Assembly: GCF_021010565.1 (NCBI RefSeq)
Contig: NZ_JAJNAY010000002.1
Coordinates: 1,030,802-1,094,801 of the forward strand
Direction: 5' to 3'
DNA: 64,000 bases
Source of the DNA: Chryseobacterium turcicum
GTDB lineage: Bacteria > Bacteroidota > Bacteroidia > Flavobacteriales > Weeksellaceae
Part shown: piece after piece, positions 1 to 8,507 of the stretch
Numbering within the stretch: position 1 is the first letter of the stretch
Layout: the number at the start of each line of letters is the position of its first letter
Program-made: the position numbers and the translations under genes
The notes under the pieces: generated by a model
What the model saw: the letters and a program-made list of their open reading frames with translations, nothing else
Told to the model about the DNA's origin: nothing
The model's database searches: none

Positions 1-1766
1 GGCTGTTTGCTGTAGTATCCTACATTAGCAAATACATTGTGATAATCATTAATATTGTAGTTAGCACCCCCTTTTACATTATATCCCAATAAATCTTTGA
101 ATCCTGTTTTAGTATTAACTGCTTGGCCTTGTTGCATTGTAACCCCATCTTTCACAAAGTTATCGATTCTCTGATAAGATTGGTTTGATACCGAACCTTG
201 TAAGAATGCAGATAATTTATCTTTAGTATATTCTACCTGAGCAAAACCACTGTACCAAAGAACTTCCCCATCATTACTATAACCTACCTGATCAGAGATA
301 GGAGCTGTTTTTCCTCCAAAAGGATTCCAAGAAAGCTTTTTGTAATCATATACATTTGTAACATTATAAGGAGCTACATTTGCATTAAGAGTTTCTTTAT
401 AAGATTTAGCGTTATATAAATCTGAAACTACTTGATAATGGTAGCCATAATAGTATCTGTTATCAGTTCCAACTGAAAAGCTTAAATTATCATTAAGTTT
501 GTGTTGAAAATTTGCTAAAATTCCGTACCAGTTATGAGAATTCACACTTGCTCTTCTTACAATACCATCTCTAACTGTTGAAACTTTTCCTGTTACAGGA
601 TTGGTAACTTGATAAGGAGCTCCCGCATCTAAACCATTATTTAATGCAAAAATTTGATCATAATTAAAAGTTCCATCAGTTCCTCTATACGAGTTAATAT
701 TTGATGTTGTAGGAGTTCCGTTACTGTTAAACTTTCCAGTCCAAAAACTTCCTAAGTCTCCGGTACCACCACCTCTACCATTAGACATATATAAAACGGT
801 ACTTAACTTAGACTTTTCATTCATTGTCCAGTCCCAGTTCAACATCATAACCGGTTTTGAATAATAGTTTGATCTGTTTGCAATTGCATATCGATCACCA
901 TTAGCACCCGTTTTATATCCGAAATCAGAATTATATTGTCTGTATGGTGTATTATCCTTATCTGGATTGAATGTTATATAATTTCCAATCGTTGGAGCAA
1001 ATGTTCTTTGATCGTGCCATTGTGGAGAAGACGTCAAAGTAAACTGGAAGTTGTGCTTTTTGCTAGCTTCCCATCCTAATGCAAAATAATAAGCATATGA
1101 TTCAAATTCAGTATTGTCGATATAAGTACCTCCAGCTGTTCTACTCATTAAGAACGAAGAAGCCCAACCATTATCACTTTTTCCAGTATTATATGCAAAT
1201 GAAGTTTTCAAATAATCATTATTACCTACTCCTAATCGCACAACTCCACCTTTCTTCATATCTGCAGTACGAGTAACGAAGTTCATAGTACCTCCAACAG
1301 AAGCAATTCCTAATTTAGAAGAACCTAAACCTCTTTGAACTTGCATGATGCTTGTTACGTCAGCAAGACCAGTCCAGTTAGAAAAATAAACAGATCCACC
1401 TTCCATATCATTTACCGGCATACCGTTTACCATTACAGCGATGTTTCTAGATTCGAAACCTCTCATGGTAATACCTCCGTCTCCAAAACCACCTCCTGAT
1501 TTTGTAGCGTACACTGATGGTGTTGTGTTTAAAATCTCAGTAAGTTCCTGGTTTCCTAATCTTTCGACGATTTGTGCCGCTTTGATAGTAGAAGCAGCAA
1601 CTGGTGTTTTTCTATCTTTCGCGATATCGGTTACACCCTGTAAAATAACTTCCTCAATGTCTTTAGACTTGGTTTTTACCGTGTCTTGAGTTTCTTGTGC
1701 GTAATATACACTTGCCGTAGAAAGCGTGATTAACACAGTTAGCATCGATTTGTTGATTAATTTCAT
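1..1766 (-). CDS. TonB-dependent receptor, C-terminus cut by window edge
   Basis: Outer-membrane receptor that would import a ligand using TonB energy. The ATG at 1766 opens a signal peptide (MKLINKSMLTVLITL, ending near Ala23). A TonB-box-like stretch (DIEEVI) and a plug domain follow, with GGGFGDGGITMRGFESRNI near residues 90-110 and VMVNGMPVND after it. The rest, to residue 588 at the window edge, is beta-barrel strands rich in Tyr, Asn and Gly. There is no N-terminal carboxypeptidase-like domain, unlike the receptor at 8508. The frame stays open to base 1, so the end of the barrel is missing. No partner lipoprotein is visible, so the ligand cannot be named. Confidence 0.9.
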   Translation of the reverse strand, partial: MKLINKSMLTVLITLSTASVYYAQETQDTVKTKSKDIEEVILQGVTDIAKDRKTPVAASTIKAAQIVERLGNQELTEILNTTPSVYATKSGGGFGDGGITMRGFESRNIAVMVNGMPVNDMEGGSVYFSNWTGLADVTSIMQVQRGLGSSKLGIASVGGTMNFVTRTADMKKGGVVRLGVGNNDYLKTSFAYNTGKSDNGWASSFLMSRTAGGTYIDNTEFESYAYYFALGWEASKKHNFQFTLTSSPQWHDQRTFAPTIGNYITFNPDKDNTPYRQYNSDFGYKTGANGDRYAIANRSNYYSKPVMMLNWDWTMNEKSKLSTVLYMSNGRGGGTGDLGSFWTGKFNSNGTPTTSNINSYRGTDGTFNYDQIFALNNGLDAGAPYQVTNPVTGKVSTVRDGIVRRASVNSHNWYGILANFQHKLNDNLSFSVGTDNRYYYGYHYQVVSDLYNAKSYKETLNANVAPYNVTNVYDYKKLSWNPFGGKTAPISDQVGYSNDGEVLWYSGFAQVEYTKDKLSAFLQGSVSNQSYQRIDNFVKDGVTMQQGQAVNTKTGFKDLLGYNVKGGANYNINDYHNVFANVGYYSKQ

Positions 1767-1978
1767 AATCGTAAGTAATAGTTAGAATTAAATTTTATGC
1801 AAAAGTCGACAAATAAAATTTAACTATTATTAACTTAATGTTAATTTTTAACGATTCTTAACAAAGCCTAAGTTATTGATTTTTAGAACAAAATACAAAA
1901 TTCGAATTTTAACGTGAAAAATATCATATTATTTAATTTTTAACAAAACAGCTTTGTTTTTATTAAAAATACAATGTT

Positions 1979-2839
1979 TTACATAACAGCTTTTAAGCTT
2001 AAATCTATATTTTCTGCAGAATGAGTAAGCGCTCCTACAGAGATAAAAGTAACTCCTGTGGTAGCAATTTCTTTTAGCTGACCTCTCGTAATTCCTCCAG
2101 AGGCTTCACTTTCGCATGATCCATTAATAAGCTTAACGGCTTTTTTCATGGTCGCAACATCCATATTATCTAGCATGATTCTATCAACTTTGGCATCGAT
2201 TGCTTCCTGTACTTCTTCAAGGTTTCTGGTTTCGACCTCAATCTTCAGTTTTTTCTTAGACTTTTTCACATAATCTTTTGCCATTTTCACGGCATTGGTA
2301 ATACTTCCGTTATAATCAATGTGATTATCCTTTAGCATAATCATGTCGTATAAACCGTATCTGTGGTTAGTACCTCCACCTATGGCAACTGCCCATTTTT
2401 CACAAACTCTGAAGTTGGGTGTTGTTTTTCGGGTATCTAAAAGTTTTGTTTTTGAGCCGATCAGCCTAGAATCCCAATCGTGAGTTAATGTTGCTATCCC
2501 ACTCATTCTCTGCATACAATTGAGAACTAATCTTTCAGTTGAAAGGATTGATCTCGCACTACCGGTAACAATGAATGCGATATCGCCAGATTTTGCAACT
2601 TCTCCGTCTTTAATATAATTTTCAACAATTAAGTTTTTATCGAAAGTTTTAAAAATAATCTCAGCCAGCTCAACACCTGCCAAAATACAGTTTTCTTTTA
2701 CCAAAAGTTTTGCACTTTGCTGAAGGTCTTTAGGAATGGTAGACAACGTAGAGTGATCCCCATCTTGAATATCTTCTTCTAAAGCATTTTTGATGAACTG
2801 CTTTAAAACTTTATCTGTAGCGTAGCTTGGTCTATTCAT
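1979..2839 (-). CDS. nadC: Nicotinate-nucleotide pyrophosphorylase (carboxylating)
   Basis: Converts quinolinate and PRPP to nicotinate mononucleotide, CO2 and pyrophosphate in de novo NAD synthesis in the cytoplasm. The 286 residues match the usual family length. Signature segments are visible: DTRKTTPNFR (residues 135-144), GGGTNHR (154-160), KDNH (170-173) and a C-terminal SGGI phosphate-binding turn. It follows nadB on the same strand but is separated from it by a DUF1016 nuclease gene, with an 86-base gap before nadC. No nadA is in the window. Confidence 0.95.
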   Translation of the reverse strand: MNRPSYATDKVLKQFIKNALEEDIQDGDHSTLSTIPKDLQQSAKLLVKENCILAGVELAEIIFKTFDKNLIVENYIKDGEVAKSGDIAFIVTGSARSILSTERLVLNCMQRMSGIATLTHDWDSRLIGSKTKLLDTRKTTPNFRVCEKWAVAIGGGTNHRYGLYDMIMLKDNHIDYNGSITNAVKMAKDYVKKSKKKLKIEVETRNLEEVQEAIDAKVDRIMLDNMDVATMKKAVKLINGSCESEASGGITRGQLKEIATTGVTFISVGALTHSAENIDLSLKAVM

Positions 2840-2925
2840 ATGTAAAGATTTATTGTTTTTTTAAAGGTCATATGTTATCGCGTCTTATTCATTGGCACTT
2901 ATGTATGCAAATCATGGCGATTTCA

Positions 2926-3969
2926 TTATTGTATTTTTTTTAATTCTTTTTCAACTTCTTCTATGGACGGAAGATAAGATTTGAAATTTTCAGGTAATAT
3001 TTTTTTGAGCTCGTAAGAAGATATACCCAAAGGTTTATGAAGGTCCGTAAGAGAATATTCTGCAATAATTTCATTTTTGTCTTTGCAAATAATCATCCCC
3101 ACGGTTGCATTATCACTTTCATCTCTCATTTGTTTGTCGACAGCAGTTACATAAAAATTGAGTTTTCCAGCAAATTCAGGCTCAAAATGCCCAGTTTTCA
3201 ATTCTATCACAACATATCTTTTCAGTTTGATGTGATAAAAAAGCAAATCGATAAAGAACGATTGATTGCCTACTGATATTTCAACTTGCTTACCTACAAA
3301 AGCAAATCCGCTTCCTAGTTCTAATAAAAATTTTGAAATATTTTCAGTTAAAGCATCTTCCAGTTCTCTTTCTTTATAGTTTTCTGTGATATTAATGAAA
3401 TCAAAAATATAGGGGTCTTTAAGTGTTTCACGAATCAAATCGCTTTCATAATCAGGTAGCGTCTTTGAAAAATTATTGATTGTCTTTCCTTGACTTTCAA
3501 TTAATTTTCCTGAAATCATATTGAGTAACACGGCTCTGCTCCAACCGTTTTCTATGGTTTTTTTGATATAAAAATCAGCTTCCTCAAGGTTTTTGCATTT
3601 AATTAAAATTTCCACATGATGCCTCCATGGAACTAAAAAAAGTTTTTTTTTGAAATCGTCACCAAATTGGTGACGATTTTCATCGTGTTGATTATAAAAC
3701 AGATAAAACCTTTTACAGTATTTTAAATTGCTTTCAGAAAACCCTTTTATCTCTGGAAATTCTATACGTAAATCTTTACTTAATTGCGAAAAGAAACCTG
3801 AGCCATAGCTATTTTCAAAATTTCTTTCCGAGATTTCTTTTCCCAACTCCCAATACATTTCTATCAGAGCAGAATTCACTTGAATTGCCGCTTTGATTTG
3901 GCTTTGCTGAATTTTTTGTTTTAAATCTAAAATCCAACTGATGTATTGTTCATTGCTTTTTTCCAGCAT
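2926..3969 (-). CDS. YhcG-type DUF1016 / PDDEXK nuclease family protein
   Basis: The 347-residue protein has the family's two halves: an N-terminal DUF1016_N helical domain (about 5-170, with VPWRHHVEIL) and a C-terminal PDDEXK-like nuclease fold (about 190-330). Likely catalytic residues are the Asp in FFIDLLFYH and the Glu-x-Lys in VIELKTG. Family members are often found near restriction-modification or other defence genes, but the biological role is not settled. It starts 13 bases after nadB stops and is followed by nadC, so it is probably transcribed with the NAD genes. The gene looks intact and full length. That it cuts nucleic acid is inferred from the fold. Confidence 0.85.
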   Translation of the reverse strand: MLEKSNEQYISWILDLKQKIQQSQIKAAIQVNSALIEMYWELGKEISERNFENSYGSGFFSQLSKDLRIEFPEIKGFSESNLKYCKRFYLFYNQHDENRHQFGDDFKKKLFLVPWRHHVEILIKCKNLEEADFYIKKTIENGWSRAVLLNMISGKLIESQGKTINNFSKTLPDYESDLIRETLKDPYIFDFINITENYKERELEDALTENISKFLLELGSGFAFVGKQVEISVGNQSFFIDLLFYHIKLKRYVVIELKTGHFEPEFAGKLNFYVTAVDKQMRDESDNATVGMIICKDKNEIIAEYSLTDLHKPLGISSYELKKILPENFKSYLPSIEEVEKELKKIQ

Positions 3970-3982
3970 TTTTGCTTTATTT

Positions 3983-5560
3983 TTATGCTTGAACTAAATC
4001 TTTATTATAAAATGCACCTTTATTTTGCGTCATTTCCATCGACTGGGTGATAATCAAATGCGCAACTGTGGTAAGGTTTCTTAATTCTGAAAGTTGAGGC
4101 GAGAGAATAGAGTAATGATATATTTCATCTACGGCAGCGGCAATCTCGGCATGTTTCTGTAATGCCATTTTTAGCCTGCTGTTGCTTCTTACAATTCCTA
4201 CCAAATTGCTCATCATTTCCTGAAGTTGTTTTCTCAGGTAAGATACGATGACCATTTCGTCGATAATTTTCATTCCCTCTTCATTCCATTCGGGAACGGC
4301 TTTTAAATCATCAAAATTAAAATTATTTCCTTTTAATAATTCTACTGTTTTCATCGCTGCATTATGACCAAAAACCAAACCTTCCAATAAAGAGTTTGAA
4401 GCCAACCTATTAGCTCCGTGAAGTCCGGAATTGGTACATTCTCCGACCGCAAATAGATTATTCAGCGAAGATTGTCCGTCTTTATCAACGTCAATTCCGC
4501 CCATCAGATAATGACAAGCCGGAACCACCGGAATAAGCTGTATAAAGGGGTCTACCCCTTCATCTTTACATTTTTTATAAATATTTGGAAAATGTTCTAA
4601 GAATTTTTCCTGATTCATTTCACGACAGTCGAGACCAACATATTCATCACCTGTAATTTTCATTTCGGCGTCGATAGCTCTTGCAACGATGTCTCTGGAA
4701 GCTAATTCTTCTCTTTCATCGTATTTTTGCATAAACTTCTCCCCTCTTTTGGTTCTCAGTTTTGCTCCATCACCACGAACCGCTTCGGAAATTAGAAACA
4801 ACATCCCATCAAGCTTGCTGTACAAAGCAGTCGGATGAAACTGATAATATTGCATATTGGTCACTTTTCCTTTTGCTCGGGCAACAAATGCAATTCCGTC
4901 ACCGGTTGCAATGGTAGGGTTTGTGGTATTTTTATAAACATGTCCTGCACCACCTGTGGCAACCAACGTGATTTTTGACGTGATTTTTTTTATTGATTTT
5001 GATTTTTCATCTAAAATATAAGCTCCATAGCAATTAATTTCACCTTCATGCAATCCTTTTCCGGGAACATGATGCTGCGTAATGATGTCGATTACATAGT
5101 GATGATCCAGTATTTCTATATTTGGACTGTTTTTAACCGTTTGAAGCAAGGCTCTTTCAATCTCAAAACCAGTAATATCTTTGTGATGTACAATTCTGTT
5201 TTCGGTGTGACCACCTTCTCTTCCTAAAGCAAACTCGCCGTTTTTCTTATCAAAATTAGCGCCCCATTCTACAATTTCATTAAATCTTGCTGGAGCTTCT
5301 CTTACTACCATTTCTACAACATCACGTTTGTTTTCGCCGTCGCCGGCTCTCATGGTGTCTTCGATGTGTTTTTCGAAATTATCATTTTTAGAATCGGTAA
5401 CCACCGCCAAACCACCTTGAGCGTATTTGGTATTGCTTTCGTCTTCGTCTGATTTTGTTACAATGATTATTTTGGCATCGGGAAGTTGTTCTGAAACTTT
5501 TATGGCATAAGATAATCCGGAAATTCCGGAACCAATCACTAATACATCCGCTTTTATCAT
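3983..5560 (-). CDS. nadB: L-aspartate oxidase
   Basis: FAD enzyme that oxidises L-aspartate to iminoaspartate, the first step of de novo NAD synthesis, in the cytoplasm. The N-terminal dinucleotide fold (VIGSGISGLSYAIKVSEQL) is followed by GGLAVV, by GREGGHTENRIVHH at the active site, by SEAVRGDGAKL, and by CHYLMGGI with GECTNSGLHGANRLASNSLL. The C-terminal helical domain typical of NadB and FrdA homologues is complete at 525 residues. It lies 30 bases after a nitroreductase gene and 13 bases before the DUF1016 nuclease, so the block 6220 to 1979 may be one transcript. Confidence 0.95.
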   Translation of the reverse strand: MIKADVLVIGSGISGLSYAIKVSEQLPDAKIIIVTKSDEDESNTKYAQGGLAVVTDSKNDNFEKHIEDTMRAGDGENKRDVVEMVVREAPARFNEIVEWGANFDKKNGEFALGREGGHTENRIVHHKDITGFEIERALLQTVKNSPNIEILDHHYVIDIITQHHVPGKGLHEGEINCYGAYILDEKSKSIKKITSKITLVATGGAGHVYKNTTNPTIATGDGIAFVARAKGKVTNMQYYQFHPTALYSKLDGMLFLISEAVRGDGAKLRTKRGEKFMQKYDEREELASRDIVARAIDAEMKITGDEYVGLDCREMNQEKFLEHFPNIYKKCKDEGVDPFIQLIPVVPACHYLMGGIDVDKDGQSSLNNLFAVGECTNSGLHGANRLASNSLLEGLVFGHNAAMKTVELLKGNNFNFDDLKAVPEWNEEGMKIIDEMVIVSYLRKQLQEMMSNLVGIVRSNSRLKMALQKHAEIAAAVDEIYHYSILSPQLSELRNLTTVAHLIITQSMEMTQNKGAFYNKDLVQA

Positions 5561-5590
5561 ATTCTTGCTTTAAGACAATCGTCTAAATAA

Positions 5591-6220
5591 TTAAATAAAT
5601 TTAAACAATTTTTCGTTTGGTTTCCTCACTTTTTTCATGTGTTGAAACTGATCCTCCTCCGACCTGTAGCCTAAAGCCAAAGTAACCGTTACTTTTTCTT
5701 TCTCGGGATCTGTACCCAAAATTTCTTCAATTACCTCTTGTTTAAAACCTTCCATCGGACAGGTATCAATATTTTCAATCGCTGCAGCGTACATTAAATT
5801 AGCCAAGACAATATAAGATTGTTTTTCTGCCCAGTTTAAAATATCATCATGTTCTTGTCTTCCAAAATGACCTGTAATGCTATTCCTGAATAAATCTAAA
5901 CTTTCTACAGGCTGATGACGCACTTCGGAGATATGTCTAAAATATCCGTCTAAATAAGTTTCTTCAATATTTTTTTTGGAAATCAAAATAACGAGATGCG
6001 AACATGTAGAAATCTGTGAAGGATTGTAGAAAGCTGGTATCAACTTCTCCTTCATTTCTATACTTTCCACTACAAATATTTTATAGGGCTGAAGTCCCAA
6101 AGAACTTGCCGCAAGTTTTCCTGACTCAAGAATATTGAGAAGAGTATCCTGCGGAATAATCATTTCGGGATTGAATTTTTTTACAGAATATCTTCTGCTT
6201 AAAGCTTCCAAATAATTCAT
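5591..6220 (-). CDS. NAD(P)H-dependent nitroreductase family oxidoreductase
   Basis: FMN-dependent oxidoreductase of the NfsB-like nitroreductase family, 209 residues. It begins with MNYLEALSRRYSVKKFNPE, where RRYSVKKF is the FMN-phosphate contact of the family. It also has AASSLGLQPYKIFVV near 38-52 and a CPMEGF segment near 153-158. These enzymes reduce quinones, nitro compounds or flavins with NAD(P)H, and the physiological substrate cannot be read from sequence. It heads the nad gene run, and a hairpin at 6300-6331 separates it from the DUF5689 gene upstream. Confidence 0.85.
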   Translation of the reverse strand: MNYLEALSRRYSVKKFNPEMIIPQDTLLNILESGKLAASSLGLQPYKIFVVESIEMKEKLIPAFYNPSQISTCSHLVILISKKNIEETYLDGYFRHISEVRHQPVESLDLFRNSITGHFGRQEHDDILNWAEKQSYIVLANLMYAAAIENIDTCPMEGFKQEVIEEILGTDPEKEKVTVTLALGYRSEEDQFQHMKKVRKPNEKLFKFI

Positions 6221-6299
6221 AACAACAAATTTAAGAATTGATGCTGAATAAAGACTGCTTTAAACAAAATATCTATTTGCAAATTTACCACATAAAAAA

Positions 6300-6331
6300 A
6301 AGAATCTGTCTCAATGAAGAGACAGATTCTT
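6300..6331. terminator. Intrinsic terminator after the DUF5689 gene
   Basis: A perfect 13-base-pair stem (AAGAATCTGTCTC with its complement) and a 6-base loop, flanked by A-runs on the left, which become a U-tract on the minus strand. It lies 24 bases beyond the stop of the minus-strand DUF5689 gene. Confidence 0.85.
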
Positions 6332-6355
6332 TATAAACCTAAATGAGTCAGCTAA

Positions 6356-8494
6356 TTACTGGCCTTTAATTTTGAAATCATCAATTTCCCACGTTGCCGC
6401 TGCGGAAGGTGTTGATGTATATTTGAAGGCAATTCTTACATTTTTACCTAAGAATGCTGATAAATCTACATTTCCTGAGTTTACCCAGTCACCAAATGCA
6501 TTTATATTGGTATCTAATAATGCAGGCAAAGCCACCCAAGTTGTTGTTGCAGGATTTCCAGTATAGTTTTCTGTAGCGTAAACCTGAAGAACATTTCCTC
6601 CATATCTTACATCAGTTGTGAAACTTACTGCTGCTTTAGTTTTTCCTACTAAGCTAATTGATTTTGATATTAACCAATCTTCGTTTGCTGGATTATTTAA
6701 TACTCCATTTACAACAGCGTAATAGTTAGTTCCGTTACCTTGGTTTGAAGTAGCCCAAACCTGAGCTCCAGCAACATTTACCGTTGTCCAATCCGTACTA
6801 AAACCTCCTGCTGCAAAATCATCTTTGTACAATACTGGAAGTGGTGTATAAATAGAACCATCGCATCTAGGATTGCTAAATTTAATATCTGTAAGCTGAG
6901 GGATCCAAAGCTGATAACTATCATTGAAAACACTTACAACTGCATAAATATCACCTTTACCTCCGGCTACATCAATAGCGCTGGCCGCCTTTATTCCAAA
7001 AATAGCCCGTCCACTCGTTCTCAAGGTTACTTTGTTCCCTGAACAATCTTCTAACGTTCTGTTAGATGCCGCTGTTCCATCTGCATATGTTCTTCCTAGA
7101 TCACTATTTATAAACTGAAGATCTTTAATTTTAATCCATCTTCCTACGTCTGCTTTTGTAAGCTGAGTAATTGTTCTTTCCGTAGGAACAACTGCTCTTG
7201 CTAAAGCATTGCTATCAAATAGATATTTATAAATCTCTTCGTCTTTAATTCTGTAAGCAACAGTGCTAGAAGCATCATTAGATCCTAACTGAAGCTCTCC
7301 GTTTACATTTCTAATGTATAACCCTTTTAATTTAACATTTAAATCTTTTCCTAGTTTAAATCTTTTTTCGAAGTATAAATCTTCTCTGTTAATATTGATT
7401 TTAATACCTCCAGTAGCATCTTCTAAGTAAAGATATTTGAACAAATTTTTTGTAGCGTCATCCGCAATAATTTGAGCTTTAAGATAGAAATCACCTGTAA
7501 TCTGTACAAGCCCATTTGGCGCTAAATTTCCTGCTAATTGTTTAACATCAGCAACCGTTTTAGCCATTAATCCATCAGGGCTGAAGTTACATGGATTTGC
7601 GGTTTTACCATCCACACGTGGGAAGTGATGATCAACACCATCTGCACCCGCACCTTCCATATCAAGATCTGATAGTTTATTGATATACATTTGATAAATA
7701 GAATTAAATCTACTCAAAATCCCTACAAACTTTCCTTTACCAGCAGGAACAATTTGATTTGCAAAAGATGCATAACCACTGTTTCTCACAATTGCTGTTG
7801 ATACATACTTTTGAGTTGCGCTATTCCACCCTTGACCGATTGTTCTATCAACAGTTTCTCCGTTTGGAGCAAAATTGGTACACAAAGCTCTTTCGTCAAA
7901 TTCTACATCATCAAGTTGTACCAAACACCCTACAAGAGCATCATTTGTTGCGAACTGAGCCATTGTTAAAACTTTAGGTTTAATATTCGCTCTAATATTA
8001 CAATCTCTGAAAATATGGTTCGGAACTTCTTTTTCCAACATCCTTGTTCCCGCAGGAGTAATTTGACCTAATTGCCTTACACTACCATACGCTGTAACAG
8101 CTAGCCCCTTCAGATCAATATATATTTTAGAACCTTGTGGAAATCTCGTATATGTGCTTACCATATCTACGCTTATCGTTAAACCTTCTGTAGGGTTTTC
8201 CGGAGCGTCCTGAATATATATCGTTTTATAGACATTTCCAGATTCGTCTGTAGAAGATACATACCCTTCAACATAAGCGTTCTCTGTAATTACTTCATTT
8301 AAAGTCTTCAATTTCAAATCATGCAAAGTCCATTTTACATATTTATTTTCAGGCTTTGTATAATAATCAGCAGTTCTACACTGGTAATTCTCAAGATTTG
8401 GCTCATCATATTTATCGTCATGCACACAACCTGTAATAGCCAAGACTGTAATAAGCGCAAAAATATAGGATAAAATTAAATTATTTTTTTTCAT
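6356..8494 (-). CDS. DUF5689 lipoprotein with choice-of-anchor J-like C-terminus
   Basis: Predicted surface or outer-membrane lipoprotein of about 712 residues. The lipobox LAITGC lies near residue 20, and an in-frame ATG nine bases upstream (8503) is an alternative start. The middle holds DUF5689-type OB-like repeats (EGYVSSTDESGNVYKTIYIQ and a later similar unit with QITGDFYLKAQIIADD). The last 150 residues resemble a choice-of-anchor J or lectin-like beta sandwich (ILYKDDFAAGGFSTDW through WEIDDFKIKG). It starts about 13 bases after the TonB receptor stop, so the two form a SusC/SusD-like pair in one transcript. The bound substrate is unknown. Confidence 0.85.
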   Translation of the reverse strand: MKKNNLILSYIFALITVLAITGCVHDDKYDEPNLENYQCRTADYYTKPENKYVKWTLHDLKLKTLNEVITENAYVEGYVSSTDESGNVYKTIYIQDAPENPTEGLTISVDMVSTYTRFPQGSKIYIDLKGLAVTAYGSVRQLGQITPAGTRMLEKEVPNHIFRDCNIRANIKPKVLTMAQFATNDALVGCLVQLDDVEFDERALCTNFAPNGETVDRTIGQGWNSATQKYVSTAIVRNSGYASFANQIVPAGKGKFVGILSRFNSIYQMYINKLSDLDMEGAGADGVDHHFPRVDGKTANPCNFSPDGLMAKTVADVKQLAGNLAPNGLVQITGDFYLKAQIIADDATKNLFKYLYLEDATGGIKININREDLYFEKRFKLGKDLNVKLKGLYIRNVNGELQLGSNDASSTVAYRIKDEEIYKYLFDSNALARAVVPTERTITQLTKADVGRWIKIKDLQFINSDLGRTYADGTAASNRTLEDCSGNKVTLRTSGRAIFGIKAASAIDVAGGKGDIYAVVSVFNDSYQLWIPQLTDIKFSNPRCDGSIYTPLPVLYKDDFAAGGFSTDWTTVNVAGAQVWATSNQGNGTNYYAVVNGVLNNPANEDWLISKSISLVGKTKAAVSFTTDVRYGGNVLQVYATENYTGNPATTTWVALPALLDTNINAFGDWVNSGNVDLSAFLGKNVRIAFKYTSTPSAAATWEIDDFKIKGQ

Positions 8495-8507
8495 AATAGT
8501 CAATAGT

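Noticed and set aside
1079-1276. Open frame of 65 codons on the plus strand inside the truncated TonB receptor
   Set aside because: It overlaps a clearly coding minus-strand gene, and the protein is Tyr/His/Asn-rich in the way of a shadow frame.
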